Below are positions 40,097 to 49,012 of a stretch of 54,233 bases of DNA, in pieces. Numbering within the stretch: the first letter of the stretch is position 1; every line of letters starts with the position of its first letter. The position numbers and the translations under genes are program-made. Origin of the DNA: an uncultured Clostridia bacterium (GTDB lineage Bacteria; Bacillota; Clostridia; Lachnospirales; CAG-274). The stretch covers positions 1 through 54,233 of the forward strand of contig CANQDF010000015.1 in the NCBI GenBank assembly GCA_947591605.1. The letters are read 5' to 3'. The notes beneath the pieces are model-generated. The model worked only from the letters and a program-made list of their open reading frames with translations. It searched no databases and was not told the origin of the DNA.

Positions 40097-41380
40097 ATGG
40101 ATAACTATAATATTGAAACAAAATGTGTACAAAGCGGATATACGCCCGGCAACGGTGAACCTCGTCAGATACCTATAATACAGTCAACCACCTTTAAATA
40201 CGCCACAAGCGAGGAGATGGGCAAGCTGTTTGACCTGGAGGCGGAGGGATATTTTTATACCCGCCTGCAAAACCCGACCAACGATATGGTTGCCGCCAAG
40301 ATATGCGCTCTTGAGGGCGGCAGTGCGGCAATGCTCACATCCTCGGGACAGGCAGCCAATTTTTATGCGGTGTTTAATATTGCAGGCTGCGGCGACCACG
40401 TTGTGGCAAGCTCCACCATATACGGCGGTACATATAATCTGTTCAACGTTACCATGCGCAGGATGGGCATAGATTTTACATTTATCAGCCCCGATTGCTC
40501 CGAGGAGGAGCTTAACGCCGCATTCAAACCCAATACCAAGGCGGTATTTGGAGAAACCATAGCAAACCCTGCCCTCACGGTGCTGGATATAGAAAAATTT
40601 GCAAAGGCGGCACACAGCCACGGCGTTCCCCTTATAGTTGACAATACCTTTGCCACGCCTATAAACTGCCGTCCGTTTGAATGGGGCTGCGACATAGTTA
40701 CCCATTCCACAACAAAGTATATGGACGGTCACGGAGCAGGCGTGGGCGGCTGTATCGTAGACAGCGGCAAATTTGACTGGTTTGCGCATGCGGATAAATT
40801 TCCGGGGCTTACCACACCTGACGAAAGCTACCACGGCATAACCTATGCGGAAAAATTCGGTCTTGGCGGAGCCTTTATAACCAAATGTACGGCTCAGCTT
40901 ATGAGGGATTTCGGCTCCATACAGTCGCCTCAGAATGCCTTTATTTTAAATCTCGGTCTGGAAAGCCTGCATGTGCGTATGCCAAAGCATTGCGAAAACG
41001 GTCTTGCGGTAGCGTCCTACCTTAAAAATCACCCCAAGATATCCTTTGTTATCTATCCGGGGCTTGAAGGCGACAAGTATTATGACACAGCAAAAAAATA
41101 TATGCCAAACGGTACCTGCGGCGTTGTGTCGTTCGGCTTCAAGGGCGGCAGAGCTGCGGCTGAAACCTTTATGAAGCACCTTAAGCTTGCCGCTATAGAA
41201 ACTCACGTAGCGGACGCAAGGACATGCTGCCTGCACCCTGCATCGGCAACACACAGGCAGATGAACGACAGGGAGCTTGCTGCTGCGGGCATAACCCCCG
41301 ACCTTGTGCGTATGTCCTGCGGTATTGAAAGCTCGGACGACCTTATAGCCGATATAGAGCAGGCACTTGCTAATGTATAA
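40097..41380 (+). CDS. O-acetylhomoserine sulfhydrylase (Cys/Met metabolism PLP enzyme)
   Basis: Cytosolic PLP enzyme of 427 residues, the usual length for MetY-type O-acetylhomoserine (thiol) lyase, which makes homocysteine or methionine by sulfur addition. Signs are YFYTRLQNPTND (near 53-64), the cofactor phosphate loop TSSGQAAN, VDNTFATP near 184-191, and the PLP lysine Lys207 in THSTTKYMDGHG. The insertion near 235-265 (KFPGLTTPDESYHG) is characteristic of MetY and not of MetB. O-acetyl- versus O-phospho- or succinyl-homoserine use cannot be told. Confidence 0.9.
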   Translation: MDNYNIETKCVQSGYTPGNGEPRQIPIIQSTTFKYATSEEMGKLFDLEAEGYFYTRLQNPTNDMVAAKICALEGGSAAMLTSSGQAANFYAVFNIAGCGDHVVASSTIYGGTYNLFNVTMRRMGIDFTFISPDCSEEELNAAFKPNTKAVFGETIANPALTVLDIEKFAKAAHSHGVPLIVDNTFATPINCRPFEWGCDIVTHSTTKYMDGHGAGVGGCIVDSGKFDWFAHADKFPGLTTPDESYHGITYAEKFGLGGAFITKCTAQLMRDFGSIQSPQNAFILNLGLESLHVRMPKHCENGLAVASYLKNHPKISFVIYPGLEGDKYYDTAKKYMPNGTCGVVSFGFKGGRAAAETFMKHLKLAAIETHVADARTCCLHPASATHRQMNDRELAAAGITPDLVRMSCGIESSDDLIADIEQALANV

Positions 41381-41428
41381 AAGCACGGGTGCCGATGCCG
41401 TGATATTCTAATGAATAAAGTACTTTAT

Positions 41429-41478
41429 ACCGACCCCCAAAGCCGAGGCAAAAACCAACGGCAGGGGGTCGGTTTTTA
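41429..41478 (+). terminator. Terminator of the metY-like gene
   Basis: ACCGACCCCC...GGGGGTCGGT with a 25-base loop, followed by TTTTT. Before it, GGGTGCCGATG...TGATATT at 41390-41406 resembles a collapsed version of the pfkB terminator at 11103. Confidence 0.8.
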
Positions 41479-41507
41479 ATGCGCAGCGTAAGCGGAGCAA
41501 TAATATC

Positions 41508-42233
41508 TTACAGATCACGCCGTGATATTGTTATGCTGCCCAAAAGGGTAAATATTGCAATATACCCTATACATACAAGCACAAACTGCAAATAGCCGTT
41601 TTTTGTCAGCTCTTGCGGTGCGTTTGCATTCATGCCGTACGACATAAGGGAATACGGCCATATATGACCGATATTTTTTGCAAGCCCCGCAAGCCCCGAA
41701 AGACCTCCTGCAAGCGATATACCTATAGGCAGAGCAAAGCTTTTTATGTTCATGGAGATAAGCGTCTGTACAGATACCGTGACCATTCCGCCCAGAGTGC
41801 CGAATATACACCACTGTATAACGGATGCCCACGGAGGGTTTTTAAGCCCCGTTATATATCCTGCAGCAATAAACAATACACATATCCATATTTCGCTCAG
41901 CAGCAGCATTTTTGCGGCAGTTATCAGCTTTGACAAAAATACTGCCGAGCGTTTTACGGGCATGGTGAGCAGCTTGTTCCAATTATGGTTGTTGTTTTCA
42001 AGCCTCATAATGTATGCGCAGTATATTCCAAGCATTATGGGCAGAAAAAAATAGTCCGTAAAAAGCGTGTGCTGCGTCCACAGGCTTATCCATTCCCTTG
42101 TCAATATCTCCTTTTGATACAGATAGTTTGCGGTGCCTAAAAAAGCAGGCACTATAGGCATTATAAAAAATGCAAGCCACACGGGCGAGCGCCTCAGCTT
42201 CATTCTCTCAGCCCTTAAAAGCTTTATAAGCAT
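41508..42233 (-). CDS. ABC-2 permease subunit 2 (immunity/LanG-like)
   Basis: Integral membrane protein of 241 residues with six predicted helices, starting MLIKLLRAERMKLRRSPVWLAFFIMPIVPAFLGT, the opening typical of permeases in LanFEG-type lantibiotic-immunity and related antibiotic exporters. It is the last gene of the minus-strand set ATPase-permease-permease, three bases after the first permease. Together they would pump a peptide or drug from the membrane. No bacteriocin biosynthesis gene is near, so defence against foreign peptides is more likely than self-immunity. Confidence 0.82.
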   Translation of the reverse strand: MLIKLLRAERMKLRRSPVWLAFFIMPIVPAFLGTANYLYQKEILTREWISLWTQHTLFTDYFFLPIMLGIYCAYIMRLENNNHNWNKLLTMPVKRSAVFLSKLITAAKMLLLSEIWICVLFIAAGYITGLKNPPWASVIQWCIFGTLGGMVTVSVQTLISMNIKSFALPIGISLAGGLSGLAGLAKNIGHIWPYSLMSYGMNANAPQELTKNGYLQFVLVCIGYIAIFTLLGSITISRRDL

Positions 42234-42236
42234 ACC

Positions 42237-42998
42237 CTACAGCTCCTTTCCCTTGAATAGTCTGCGCCCTATAATATACATTGCGATACATATAATTATC
42301 AGCACAAAAAAGAATGTCCAATCTATTTTCATAACCTCAAAATGAGCCGATTTGTATCTGTCCTCCTTTGTCCAGCCAAACAGACCCACAAAATCCAGCA
42401 CAGAGTAATAGCCCCATATAAGTGTTTTCCTAAGCCACGGAAGCTGCGGCAGAAACATCGAGAACACGCCGAAAAACGTACCTATGATCCCCGAGAAAAA
42501 GGCAGCCGCCTGATTTTTGAACAACAGCGATACTGTATGCTGAAATATGTATACTGCCGTTGTGGGAGCTATGGTAAAGAGCAGGTACAACAGATACAGC
42601 CTGACAGGCACATCGCCGCCGAAGCCCGCATGATAGCCGAAGGCTATTGTCATTATCCAGCTTAATACTATGCAGAACAGCATTATTGCAAGCCCGTAAA
42701 CGAGCTTTGAATCGTAGATTTTCTCCTTGGGCGCCGTTACAGCAAGCTGCTTGAGCATGGCACCCTTATGCTCGGTATCGCACAGGCGTGATGCCACTAT
42801 CATGGATAGCATAGGCATAAATATGGCATTTATAAGAGGAAGCTCGTATAGGTACCCCATCCACGCTATGCGCAGAAAGTCCTCGCCGTATCTGACGGGA
42901 TATATCCAGAGCAGCATAGCCGCCGTTACGATAAGAGCACTTATTAATATATAGCGGCGGCGTGTTTTCATAAACTCGCATTTTAACAGCCTTATCAT
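42237..42998 (-). CDS. ABC-2 permease subunit 1 (immunity/LanE-like)
   Basis: Integral membrane protein of 253 residues with about six helices. MIRLLKCEFMKTRRRYILISALIV is the cytosolic N-terminus and first helix, and residues near 62-80 (LSMIVASRLCDTEHKGAMLKQLA) match the conserved amphipathic part of ABC-2 permeases. The start overlaps the ATPase stop by four bases (ATGA), so they are coupled. The two unlike permeases with one ATPase fit a heteromeric LanFEG-type exporter. Confidence 0.82.
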   Translation of the reverse strand: MIRLLKCEFMKTRRRYILISALIVTAAMLLWIYPVRYGEDFLRIAWMGYLYELPLINAIFMPMLSMIVASRLCDTEHKGAMLKQLAVTAPKEKIYDSKLVYGLAIMLFCIVLSWIMTIAFGYHAGFGGDVPVRLYLLYLLFTIAPTTAVYIFQHTVSLLFKNQAAAFFSGIIGTFFGVFSMFLPQLPWLRKTLIWGYYSVLDFVGLFGWTKEDRYKSAHFEVMKIDWTFFFVLIIICIAMYIIGRRLFKGKEL

Positions 42999-43726
42999 AA
43001 GCTATGTTCCTTTCCTGTAAGCCCTATAAATATCTCCTCCAGGCTTTTGCTCTCGTCCTGTTTGTGCAGCATATCGAGCGTACCCTGGTACATCATTTTG
43101 CCTCCCGCTATAATACCCACATCGTCTGCCAGCCTGTCTATCTCGGAGAGCAGATGGCTGGACACAATTACCGTCATATCGTATCTGAGCGGCAGGGATA
43201 TTATAAGCTCCCGTATCTCCTGTATGCCTGCGGGGTCAAGCCCGTTTGTGGGCTCGTCCAGTATAAGCAGCTTTGGGAAGGATAAAAGCGCAGAGGCAAT
43301 GCCGAGCCTTTGCTTCATGCCCATTGAAAATGCCGAAACCTTTTTGCCTGTCTGCTTATCCAGCCTTACCGTATTAAGCACCTCGTCTATGTTTTTATCG
43401 GGCAGATCGAGTATAGATGCTAAAATTTTGAGGTTTTCCCTTGCTGTCAGATGTCCGTAATAGGACGGCGATTCTATAAGCGAGCCTATATCGTGCAGTA
43501 TGCTAAGCCTGTTTTTGGCGTCAAAGGGTCTGCCGAATATCTCTATGCTGCCCTTGCCGGGCCGCACAAGCCCGAGCAGCATTTTAAGCGTTGTGCTTTT
43601 GCCTGCGCCGTTGGGTCCGAGAAAGCCGTATATCCTCCCTTCCTTAACGGACATGCTCAGGTTGTTGACGCATATGGTGCCGTTATATATTTTTGTGAGC
43701 GAGTCGGTTCTTACAATTTCTTTCAT
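42995..43726 (-). CDS. ABC transporter ATPase (LanF/BcrA-like)
   Basis: Cytosolic nucleotide-binding subunit of 243 residues. Walker A is GPNGAGKST (near 38-46), the signature is SAFSMGMKQRLGIASAL (a variant of LSGGQ), and Walker B is LLILDEPTNGLDP, followed by the H-loop in VIVSSHLL. The C-terminus continues into a short family-specific helix. Start ATG 43726 fits AAAGGAG; ATG 43735 is too close. It is the first gene of the exporter operon, divergent from the two-component genes. Confidence 0.93.
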   Translation of the reverse strand: MKEIVRTDSLTKIYNGTICVNNLSMSVKEGRIYGFLGPNGAGKSTTLKMLLGLVRPGKGSIEIFGRPFDAKNRLSILHDIGSLIESPSYYGHLTARENLKILASILDLPDKNIDEVLNTVRLDKQTGKKVSAFSMGMKQRLGIASALLSFPKLLILDEPTNGLDPAGIQEIRELIISLPLRYDMTVIVSSHLLSEIDRLADDVGIIAGGKMMYQGTLDMLHKQDESKSLEEIFIGLTGKEHSL

Positions 43727-43864
43727 AAAATACATCTCCTTTCGCTTTTTATTTTAATACAGCCCCCTTTATTTAAGCTTAATATACCCTTAAGCTAACC
43801 TTAAATTTGCCGTGCGCCTTTAAAAAGCACGGTATGGATGCTATAATTATATAGGGGTGATAAT
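43727..43864. promoter_or_regulatory. Divergent control region of exporter and two-component system
   Basis: Plus strand: TTTAAA (43819-43824), 17 bases, TATAAT (43842-43847) for the regulator. Minus strand: TTAAGC (43782-43777), 17 bases, TATTAA (43759-43754) for the exporter. Between them TTAAGCTTAA, CTTAAGCTAA and CCTTAAA recur at 43773-43805 with roughly half- to full-turn spacing, a likely binding site of the response regulator, overlapping the exporter -35. Confidence 0.65.
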
Positions 43865-44572
43865 GTGAATGAGTTTTCGGACTATCGTATCCTTATTACA
43901 GAGGACGATAAGGAGATAAGAAAAATGCTTGAGGAGATGCTGCGCAGGGAGGGCTTTAACAACATATGCGCCTCGGAGGACGGAGCGGGTGCTGTTAAGG
44001 TAGTAAAAAGCCTTAATGTTGCGCTTTGTCTGCTGGACGTTATGCTGCCGGACTGCGACGGCTTTTCGCTTTACGGGGATATACGCAGGTATTCGGACTG
44101 TCCTGTGATATTTATTACCGCAAGGGGCGAGGCTGCGGACAGAATAAAGGGACTCGGACTGGGTGCGGACGATTACATTGTAAAGCCTTTTTTGGGCAGA
44201 GAGCTTATGCTCAGGGTCACTGCGGTCTTAAGACGCACCTACGGCAGGGCGGATACCGATACGGTAATAGAGCTTGAAGACAGGAGGATAAGCTTTGGGA
44301 GCGCATCGGTGATAGGATCGGAGGGAGAGGTGCCGCTTACCGCAAAGGAGTTTGTGCTGCTCAAAAAGCTGTACGAAAACAAAAACAGGATAGTTACCAA
44401 CGATGCCCTGTGTATGGCGGCATGGGGCGACGGCTATTACGGCTATGAAAACACTCTTATGGTGCATATACGGCATTTAAGGGAGAAGATAGAAAAAAAT
44501 CCGTCTTCTCCTTGTCACCTGATAACGGTAAAGGGTCTGGGCTATAAACTGGTGATAAAAAGGGAGGGGTAA
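43865..44572 (+). CDS. OmpR/PhoB-family response regulator
   Basis: Cytosolic transcription factor of 235 residues. The receiver domain has acidic ITEDDKE near 11-17, the phosphorylated Asp58 in CLLDVMLPDCDG, and Lys near 107 in DYIVKPF. The C-terminal winged helix begins near 135, with LTAKEFVLLKKLYENKNRIVT and HIRHLREKIE. The start is GTG 43865 behind AGGGGTG. It is followed by the kinase after three bases and presumably activates the divergent exporter. Confidence 0.93.
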   Translation: MNEFSDYRILITEDDKEIRKMLEEMLRREGFNNICASEDGAGAVKVVKSLNVALCLLDVMLPDCDGFSLYGDIRRYSDCPVIFITARGEAADRIKGLGLGADDYIVKPFLGRELMLRVTAVLRRTYGRADTDTVIELEDRRISFGSASVIGSEGEVPLTAKEFVLLKKLYENKNRIVTNDALCMAAWGDGYYGYENTLMVHIRHLREKIEKNPSSPCHLITVKGLGYKLVIKREG

Positions 44573-44575
44573 ATA

Positions 44576-45937
44576 ATGAGCAAAACGCTGTTTAAAATAT
44601 TTATCCGCTTTACCTTTACCGCTGCCGTTACGGCTATGGTGCTCTTTGTAATGAATGTGGCGGGCTTTGCCTTTTTGGGCGGTGAGGTTTCTTATTTAAA
44701 CGACAGACCTCCGAGGGGGATACTTAATGATGTAAGTAAAGAGCTTGTCAGGACGGAGGGCGGTTTTTATCTTAAGGACGGAGTGCTGCCCGATAACTTC
44801 TGGTGTATATTTGTTAATGACGAAGGTGATGTGATATGGTCGCAGAATAAGCCCGATGATGTCCCCGAGCATTATACATTAAAGGATATTGCCGTTATAA
44901 AGGGATGGTTTTTAAACGATTATCCCGTATATATAAGCATAGAGAACGACGGTATGCTGATAATGGGCATACCCAAAAATGCGGTCGCCAAATATTATAT
45001 AGAATATACTATGGATTGGTTTGATACCTTCTGGCAGAGATTGCTTTGCATAGTGCTTGTCAATCTTATCCTTGCCTCGGTCCTCTCGTCAATATTCGGT
45101 ATAAGGCTTTACAGGAGGCTCAAAATACTGTTTGACGGCATAAACGATCTGCGCAGGGAAAAGGCGGTAAATATTAAGGAAAAAGGCATATTCAGGGAGC
45201 TTTATAAAAGCATAAACGAAACCTCAAAGGCTATCGGGCTTAAAAACAGCACTCTTGCGGCAAGGGATACGGCACGTTCCGAGTGGGTATCGGGCATATC
45301 GCACGATATACGCACGCCGCTTTCCGTCGTTATAGGCAGTGCGGAGGCTCTTGAAGAGCGTTATGACGGGGACGGAGAGATCCGTACAAGGGCAGGGCTT
45401 ATAAAAGCACAAAGCCTTAAAATAAAAAAACTGGTGGAAGATCTTAACGTTATATCATCTTTGGAATACGGCATGCAGCCGCTCAATATGGGAGATGTTG
45501 CCCTATGTCCGCTTATAAGGCGGGTGGTGAGCGATATAATAAATTCGCTTTGGCAGGATAAATACGATATAGAGCTTTGCCTTGAAGACGAGAGCGCCGT
45601 TGTACGGGGAGATGAATATCTGCTTGAAAGAGCCTTTTTTAACCTTGTAAACAACTGCATAGTACACAACGGCGGCGGCTGCCGCATAACAATAACGCTT
45701 AAAAGCAAAAAGGGCTTTGTTTTTATCGTGATAAAGGATGACGGAAAGGGCGTACCCGAGGATATAATAAGGGATATGGATAAAATGCCTGCATCCGCTC
45801 ACGGGCTTGGTCTGCCCATGGCAAAAAAAATAATGCCTGCCCATAAAGGCAGCATGTCGGTATATAATGACAACGGTTTTAATGTATGTATAAGCCTGCC
45901 GGTTTACGACCGTAAAAGGGCGGGCGGAAAATTGTAA
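44576..45937 (+). CDS. Sensor histidine kinase
   Basis: Membrane kinase of 453 residues. Two membrane helices (about 8-30 and 153-180) flank an extracytoplasmic domain of about 120 residues. The phosphorylated His243 is in WVSGISHDIRTPLSV, the N box is FFNLVNNCIVHN, G1 IVIKDDGKGVP and G2 AHGLGLPMAKKIM. An outside domain of this size is larger than in BceS-type intramembrane kinases and suggests direct sensing of an extracellular signal. It works with the regulator directly upstream and the divergent exporter. Confidence 0.92.
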   Translation: MSKTLFKIFIRFTFTAAVTAMVLFVMNVAGFAFLGGEVSYLNDRPPRGILNDVSKELVRTEGGFYLKDGVLPDNFWCIFVNDEGDVIWSQNKPDDVPEHYTLKDIAVIKGWFLNDYPVYISIENDGMLIMGIPKNAVAKYYIEYTMDWFDTFWQRLLCIVLVNLILASVLSSIFGIRLYRRLKILFDGINDLRREKAVNIKEKGIFRELYKSINETSKAIGLKNSTLAARDTARSEWVSGISHDIRTPLSVVIGSAEALEERYDGDGEIRTRAGLIKAQSLKIKKLVEDLNVISSLEYGMQPLNMGDVALCPLIRRVVSDIINSLWQDKYDIELCLEDESAVVRGDEYLLERAFFNLVNNCIVHNGGGCRITITLKSKKGFVFIVIKDDGKGVPEDIIRDMDKMPASAHGLGLPMAKKIMPAHKGSMSVYNDNGFNVCISLPVYDRKRAGGKL

Positions 45938-45955
45938 AAATCATACAAAAAACAC

Positions 45956-45984
45956 TTGCAAAATTTGTTAAAGTGTGTTATCAT
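45956..45984 (+). promoter_or_regulatory. Promoter of the ACT-hom-lysC genes
   Basis: TTGCAA (45956-45961), 17-base spacer, TATCAT (45979-45984), 43 bases before the chosen start at 46028. Confidence 0.65.
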
Positions 45985-46027
45985 TCTCTCTATGGCACAC
46001 AAATGTTTTCCCGTGGAGTACAAAGCT

Positions 46028-46471
46028 ATGGACAAAAAGTCGGAATTGTATATTGTTGACAGCAGGGTGCTGCCCGAGGTTTTTGGCAAGGTAATGGCTG
46101 TAAAAAAGCTTATTGCAGGCGATGAGGCGCTTACCGTACAGGAGGCGGCTGCAAGGGTCGGCATAAGCCGCAGTGCCTTTTACAAATACAGGGACTGCAT
46201 TTTTCCTTTGGGTGAGGACAAGAGAGGGCATACGGTCATTTTTGCCTGCAATCTTTACGACAGACCCGGGCTATTGTCAAATGTTCTGGATATAATAGCA
46301 GGTGAGGATGTAAATATACTTACCATAAATCAGACAATACCGATAGGCGGCATTGCCAACGTTACCGTAAGCGTTGAGGTCAGCCGCATGAAAAACGATA
46401 TTGGTGTGCTGCTTGACAAATTAAAGGTAATAGACGGTCTGTTATCTGTAAAAATTATTGCGAGGGAGTGA
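46028..46471 (+). CDS. ACT-domain protein, UPF0735/PheB-like
   Basis: Cytosolic 147-residue protein. Residues about 32-58 form a helix-turn-helix-like region (LTVQEAAARVGISRSAFYKYRDC), and about 70-145 an ACT domain (VIFACNLYDRPGLLSNVLDIIAGEDVNIL, then GIANVTVSVEV). This is the layout of the UPF0735 family (PheB of Bacillus), commonly next to homoserine dehydrogenase genes and thought to sense an amino acid. ATG 46028 after GGAGTA is preferred; longer in-frame starts overlap the promoter. Its TGA lies five bases before the hom start. Confidence 0.88.
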   Translation: MDKKSELYIVDSRVLPEVFGKVMAVKKLIAGDEALTVQEAAARVGISRSAFYKYRDCIFPLGEDKRGHTVIFACNLYDRPGLLSNVLDIIAGEDVNILTINQTIPIGGIANVTVSVEVSRMKNDIGVLLDKLKVIDGLLSVKIIARE

Positions 46472-46476
46472 AATAT

Positions 46477-47715
46477 ATGGCAGCTATTGCTATACTGGGC
46501 TACGGTACCGTGGGCTCGGGTGTTTACGAGGTGCTTAAAACCAACGGCGAAAGTATTGATAAAAAGGCTTTGCAGCCAATAACCATCAAGTACGTGCTGG
46601 ATCTGAGGGATTTTCCGGGAGATCCTGTTGAAGACGTGCTTACACATGATTTTGAGGATATTATATCCGATGATGAGGTAGAGGTGGTCGTTGAAGTAAT
46701 GGGCGGCATAGAGCCTGCCTATACCTTTGTAAAAAGGTCAATTTTAAAGGGCAAAAGCGTCTGCACGTCAAACAAGGCGCTTGTGGCAAAGCATGGCGCA
46801 GAGCTTTTAAGGCTTGCAAAGGAGAATAACGTAAACTTCCTTTTTGAGGCCAGCGTGGGCGGCGGCATACCTATTATAAGGCCTATTATAAGGAGCATAA
46901 CCTCGGACAGGATAGAGGAGATAACAGGCATACTTAACGGCACAACAAACTATATGCTCACCAAAATGGGAGATGAAGGCCTGGAGTATGATGATGTGTT
47001 AAAGGACGCACAGGCAAAGGGCTATGCCGAGCGCAACCCCGAGGCTGATGTGGAGGGTCACGATACCTGCCGCAAAATAGCAATACTTGCATCCCTTGCA
47101 ACGGGCAGGCAGGTAAACTTTGAGGATATATACACAGAGGGCATTACAAATGTGTCCAAAACCGATATAGACTATGCAAAGGCAGCAGGCATGGATATAA
47201 AGCTTGTTGCTACTGCAAGCTTTACCGATAAGGGAGTATGGGCAAGGGTATGTCCGCTCATAGTTGCTCCCGATAATCCGCTTTCGGGCGTAAAGGATGT
47301 GTTCAATGCAATAAAGCTTACGGGCAATATGCTCGGAGAGGTAATGTTTTACGGCAAGGGTGCAGGCAAGCTGCCTACGGCTGCCGCTGTTGTAAGCGAT
47401 ATTGTTGACGCAGTGCGCCATAAAAACATAAACCTCGGCGTGCATTGGAGCGAGGAGGTACAGCCTCTGCTTGATATAAACAATGTTAAGGTAAAAAAGC
47501 TTGTAAGGTTTGCATATAATGACAGGGATGCGGCATTTGCTGCGGTAAACGGTATTTTCGGCTCGGTAGATTTTATTGAGGGTATTGCCGAAGACGAGGC
47601 TGCCTTTATTACATCACCCGCTGAGGAAAGTACCGTAAACGAAAACGTAAATAAGCTGCTCAACAGTGACGGCATAAGCGATGTGCTTGCCTCGATCAGG
47701 GTTGAGTACAGGTAA
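46477..47715 (+). CDS. hom: Homoserine dehydrogenase
   Basis: Cytosolic NAD(P)-dependent enzyme of 412 residues that reduces aspartate semialdehyde to homoserine for threonine and methionine. The dinucleotide loop ILGYGTVGSGVYEVL is at 5-19, and the catalytic part has VCTSNKALVAKHGAEL, EASVGGGIPIIRPI and GILNGTTNYMLTKM; the substrate region GYAERNPEADVEGHD follows. The C-terminal 75 residues stand where the ACT domain normally lies, but the usual PGVL motif is absent, so feedback binding may be altered. Start ATG 46477 follows AGGGAG. Adjacent to ACT protein and lysC. Confidence 0.95.
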   Translation: MAAIAILGYGTVGSGVYEVLKTNGESIDKKALQPITIKYVLDLRDFPGDPVEDVLTHDFEDIISDDEVEVVVEVMGGIEPAYTFVKRSILKGKSVCTSNKALVAKHGAELLRLAKENNVNFLFEASVGGGIPIIRPIIRSITSDRIEEITGILNGTTNYMLTKMGDEGLEYDDVLKDAQAKGYAERNPEADVEGHDTCRKIAILASLATGRQVNFEDIYTEGITNVSKTDIDYAKAAGMDIKLVATASFTDKGVWARVCPLIVAPDNPLSGVKDVFNAIKLTGNMLGEVMFYGKGAGKLPTAAAVVSDIVDAVRHKNINLGVHWSEEVQPLLDINNVKVKKLVRFAYNDRDAAFAAVNGIFGSVDFIEGIAEDEAAFITSPAEESTVNENVNKLLNSDGISDVLASIRVEYR

Positions 47716-47734
47716 TATTAAGGAGGAAACCAAG

Positions 47735-48958
47735 TTGTTGATAGTAAAGAAGTTCGGCGGCTCTTCGGTTGCTGACGCAGAGAGAATAAAGCATGTTGCA
47801 AAAACCATAACGGACAGCTATAAAGAAGGCAATAAGGTTGTTGTTGTATTGAGCGCACAGGGCGATACCACCGATGAGCTTATTGAAAAGGCTGCCGAGA
47901 TAAATCCTCATGCCTCAAAGCGTGAGCTGGATATGCTGCTTGCTACGGGTGAACAGCAGTCGGTTGCTCTTATGGCAATGGCGATAGGCGCTCTCGGCTT
48001 CCCCGTAGTGTCGCTCAACGCCTTCCAGTGCAAGATAATTTCTACCTCAACATACGGCAATGCAAGGATAAAGGACATCTCCACAGAGAGGATAACAAAC
48101 GAGCTTGAAAAGAAAAATATTGTTATTATAACAGGCTTTCAGGGCATAAACAGACACCTTGACGTGACCACGCTCGGCAGGGGCGGCTCCGATACCTCGG
48201 CAGTTGCGCTTGCCGCAAAGCTGCATGCAGACCTTTGCGAGATATACACGGATGTTGACGGTGTTTACACCGCCGACCCAAGGGTTGTAAAAAATGCCTT
48301 TAAGCTTAACGAGATAACCTATGACGAAATGCTGGAGCTTGCAAGCTTAGGCGCAAAGGTACTCCATAACCGTTCTGTGGAGCTGGCTAAAAAATATAAC
48401 GTAAATTTGGTTGTGCGCTCAAGCATGACAGATGCAGAGGGTACAGTTGTTAAGGAGGAAACTAAAGTGGAAAAAATGTTGGTTAACGGTGTGGCAGTGG
48501 ATAAGGACGTTGCCAGAATTTCGCTTGTCGGTCTTAAGGATGAGCCCGGTACTGCCTTTAAGATCTTCTCTCTTCTCAGCAAAGAGAAGATAAGCGTTGA
48601 TATAATAATACAGTCCATAGGACGAGGCAATACAAAGGATATAAGCTTTACTACCGCTCAGGGCGACCTTGAAACGGCAATAAAGATACTTGAGGACAAC
48701 AAGTCACGCCTTGGCTTTGACCACCTTAGCAGCAACTCGGATGTGGCAAAGGTATCTATAGTGGGCGCAGGTATGGCTGCAAACTCCGGTGTTGCTTCAA
48801 TGCTTTTTGAGGCGACCTACGATGCGGGCGTAAACGTAAATATGATATCGACCTCCGAGATAAAAATATCGCTTCTCGTTGCCGAAAGGGATGCCGACAG
48901 GGCAGCCATAGCAATACATGATAAATTTATGACCGAGTCTATAGACATAAGCAGATAA
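47735..48958 (+). CDS. lysC: Aspartate kinase
   Basis: Cytosolic enzyme of 407 residues that phosphorylates aspartate, the entry to lysine, threonine and methionine. The N-terminus VKKFGGSSVADAERI holds the ATP/aspartate motif, GRGGSDTSAVALAAKL is near 150-165, and two ACT domains follow from about 255 (ISLVGLKDEPGTAFKIFSLL; KVSIVGAGMAANSGVASMLF). The start is TTG 47735, eight bases after AAGGAGG; ATG 47681 lies within hom and is unlikely. It follows hom by 19 bases, so flux to the branch enzymes is set by one transcript. Confidence 0.95.
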   Translation: MLIVKKFGGSSVADAERIKHVAKTITDSYKEGNKVVVVLSAQGDTTDELIEKAAEINPHASKRELDMLLATGEQQSVALMAMAIGALGFPVVSLNAFQCKIISTSTYGNARIKDISTERITNELEKKNIVIITGFQGINRHLDVTTLGRGGSDTSAVALAAKLHADLCEIYTDVDGVYTADPRVVKNAFKLNEITYDEMLELASLGAKVLHNRSVELAKKYNVNLVVRSSMTDAEGTVVKEETKVEKMLVNGVAVDKDVARISLVGLKDEPGTAFKIFSLLSKEKISVDIIIQSIGRGNTKDISFTTAQGDLETAIKILEDNKSRLGFDHLSSNSDVAKVSIVGAGMAANSGVASMLFEATYDAGVNVNMISTSEIKISLLVAERDADRAAIAIHDKFMTESIDISR

Positions 48959-48971
48959 AATATGTAAAAAC

Positions 48972-49012
48972 TGCCGCAAAGCGCTTTAACAAGTGCTATG
49001 CGGCAATTTTTT
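48972..49012. terminator. Bidirectional terminator between lysC and spoIVB
   Basis: TGCCGCA...TGCGGCA with an inner AGCGC/GTGCT stem, followed on the plus strand by ATTTTTTT and on the minus strand by GTTTTTACATA. Confidence 0.88.
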
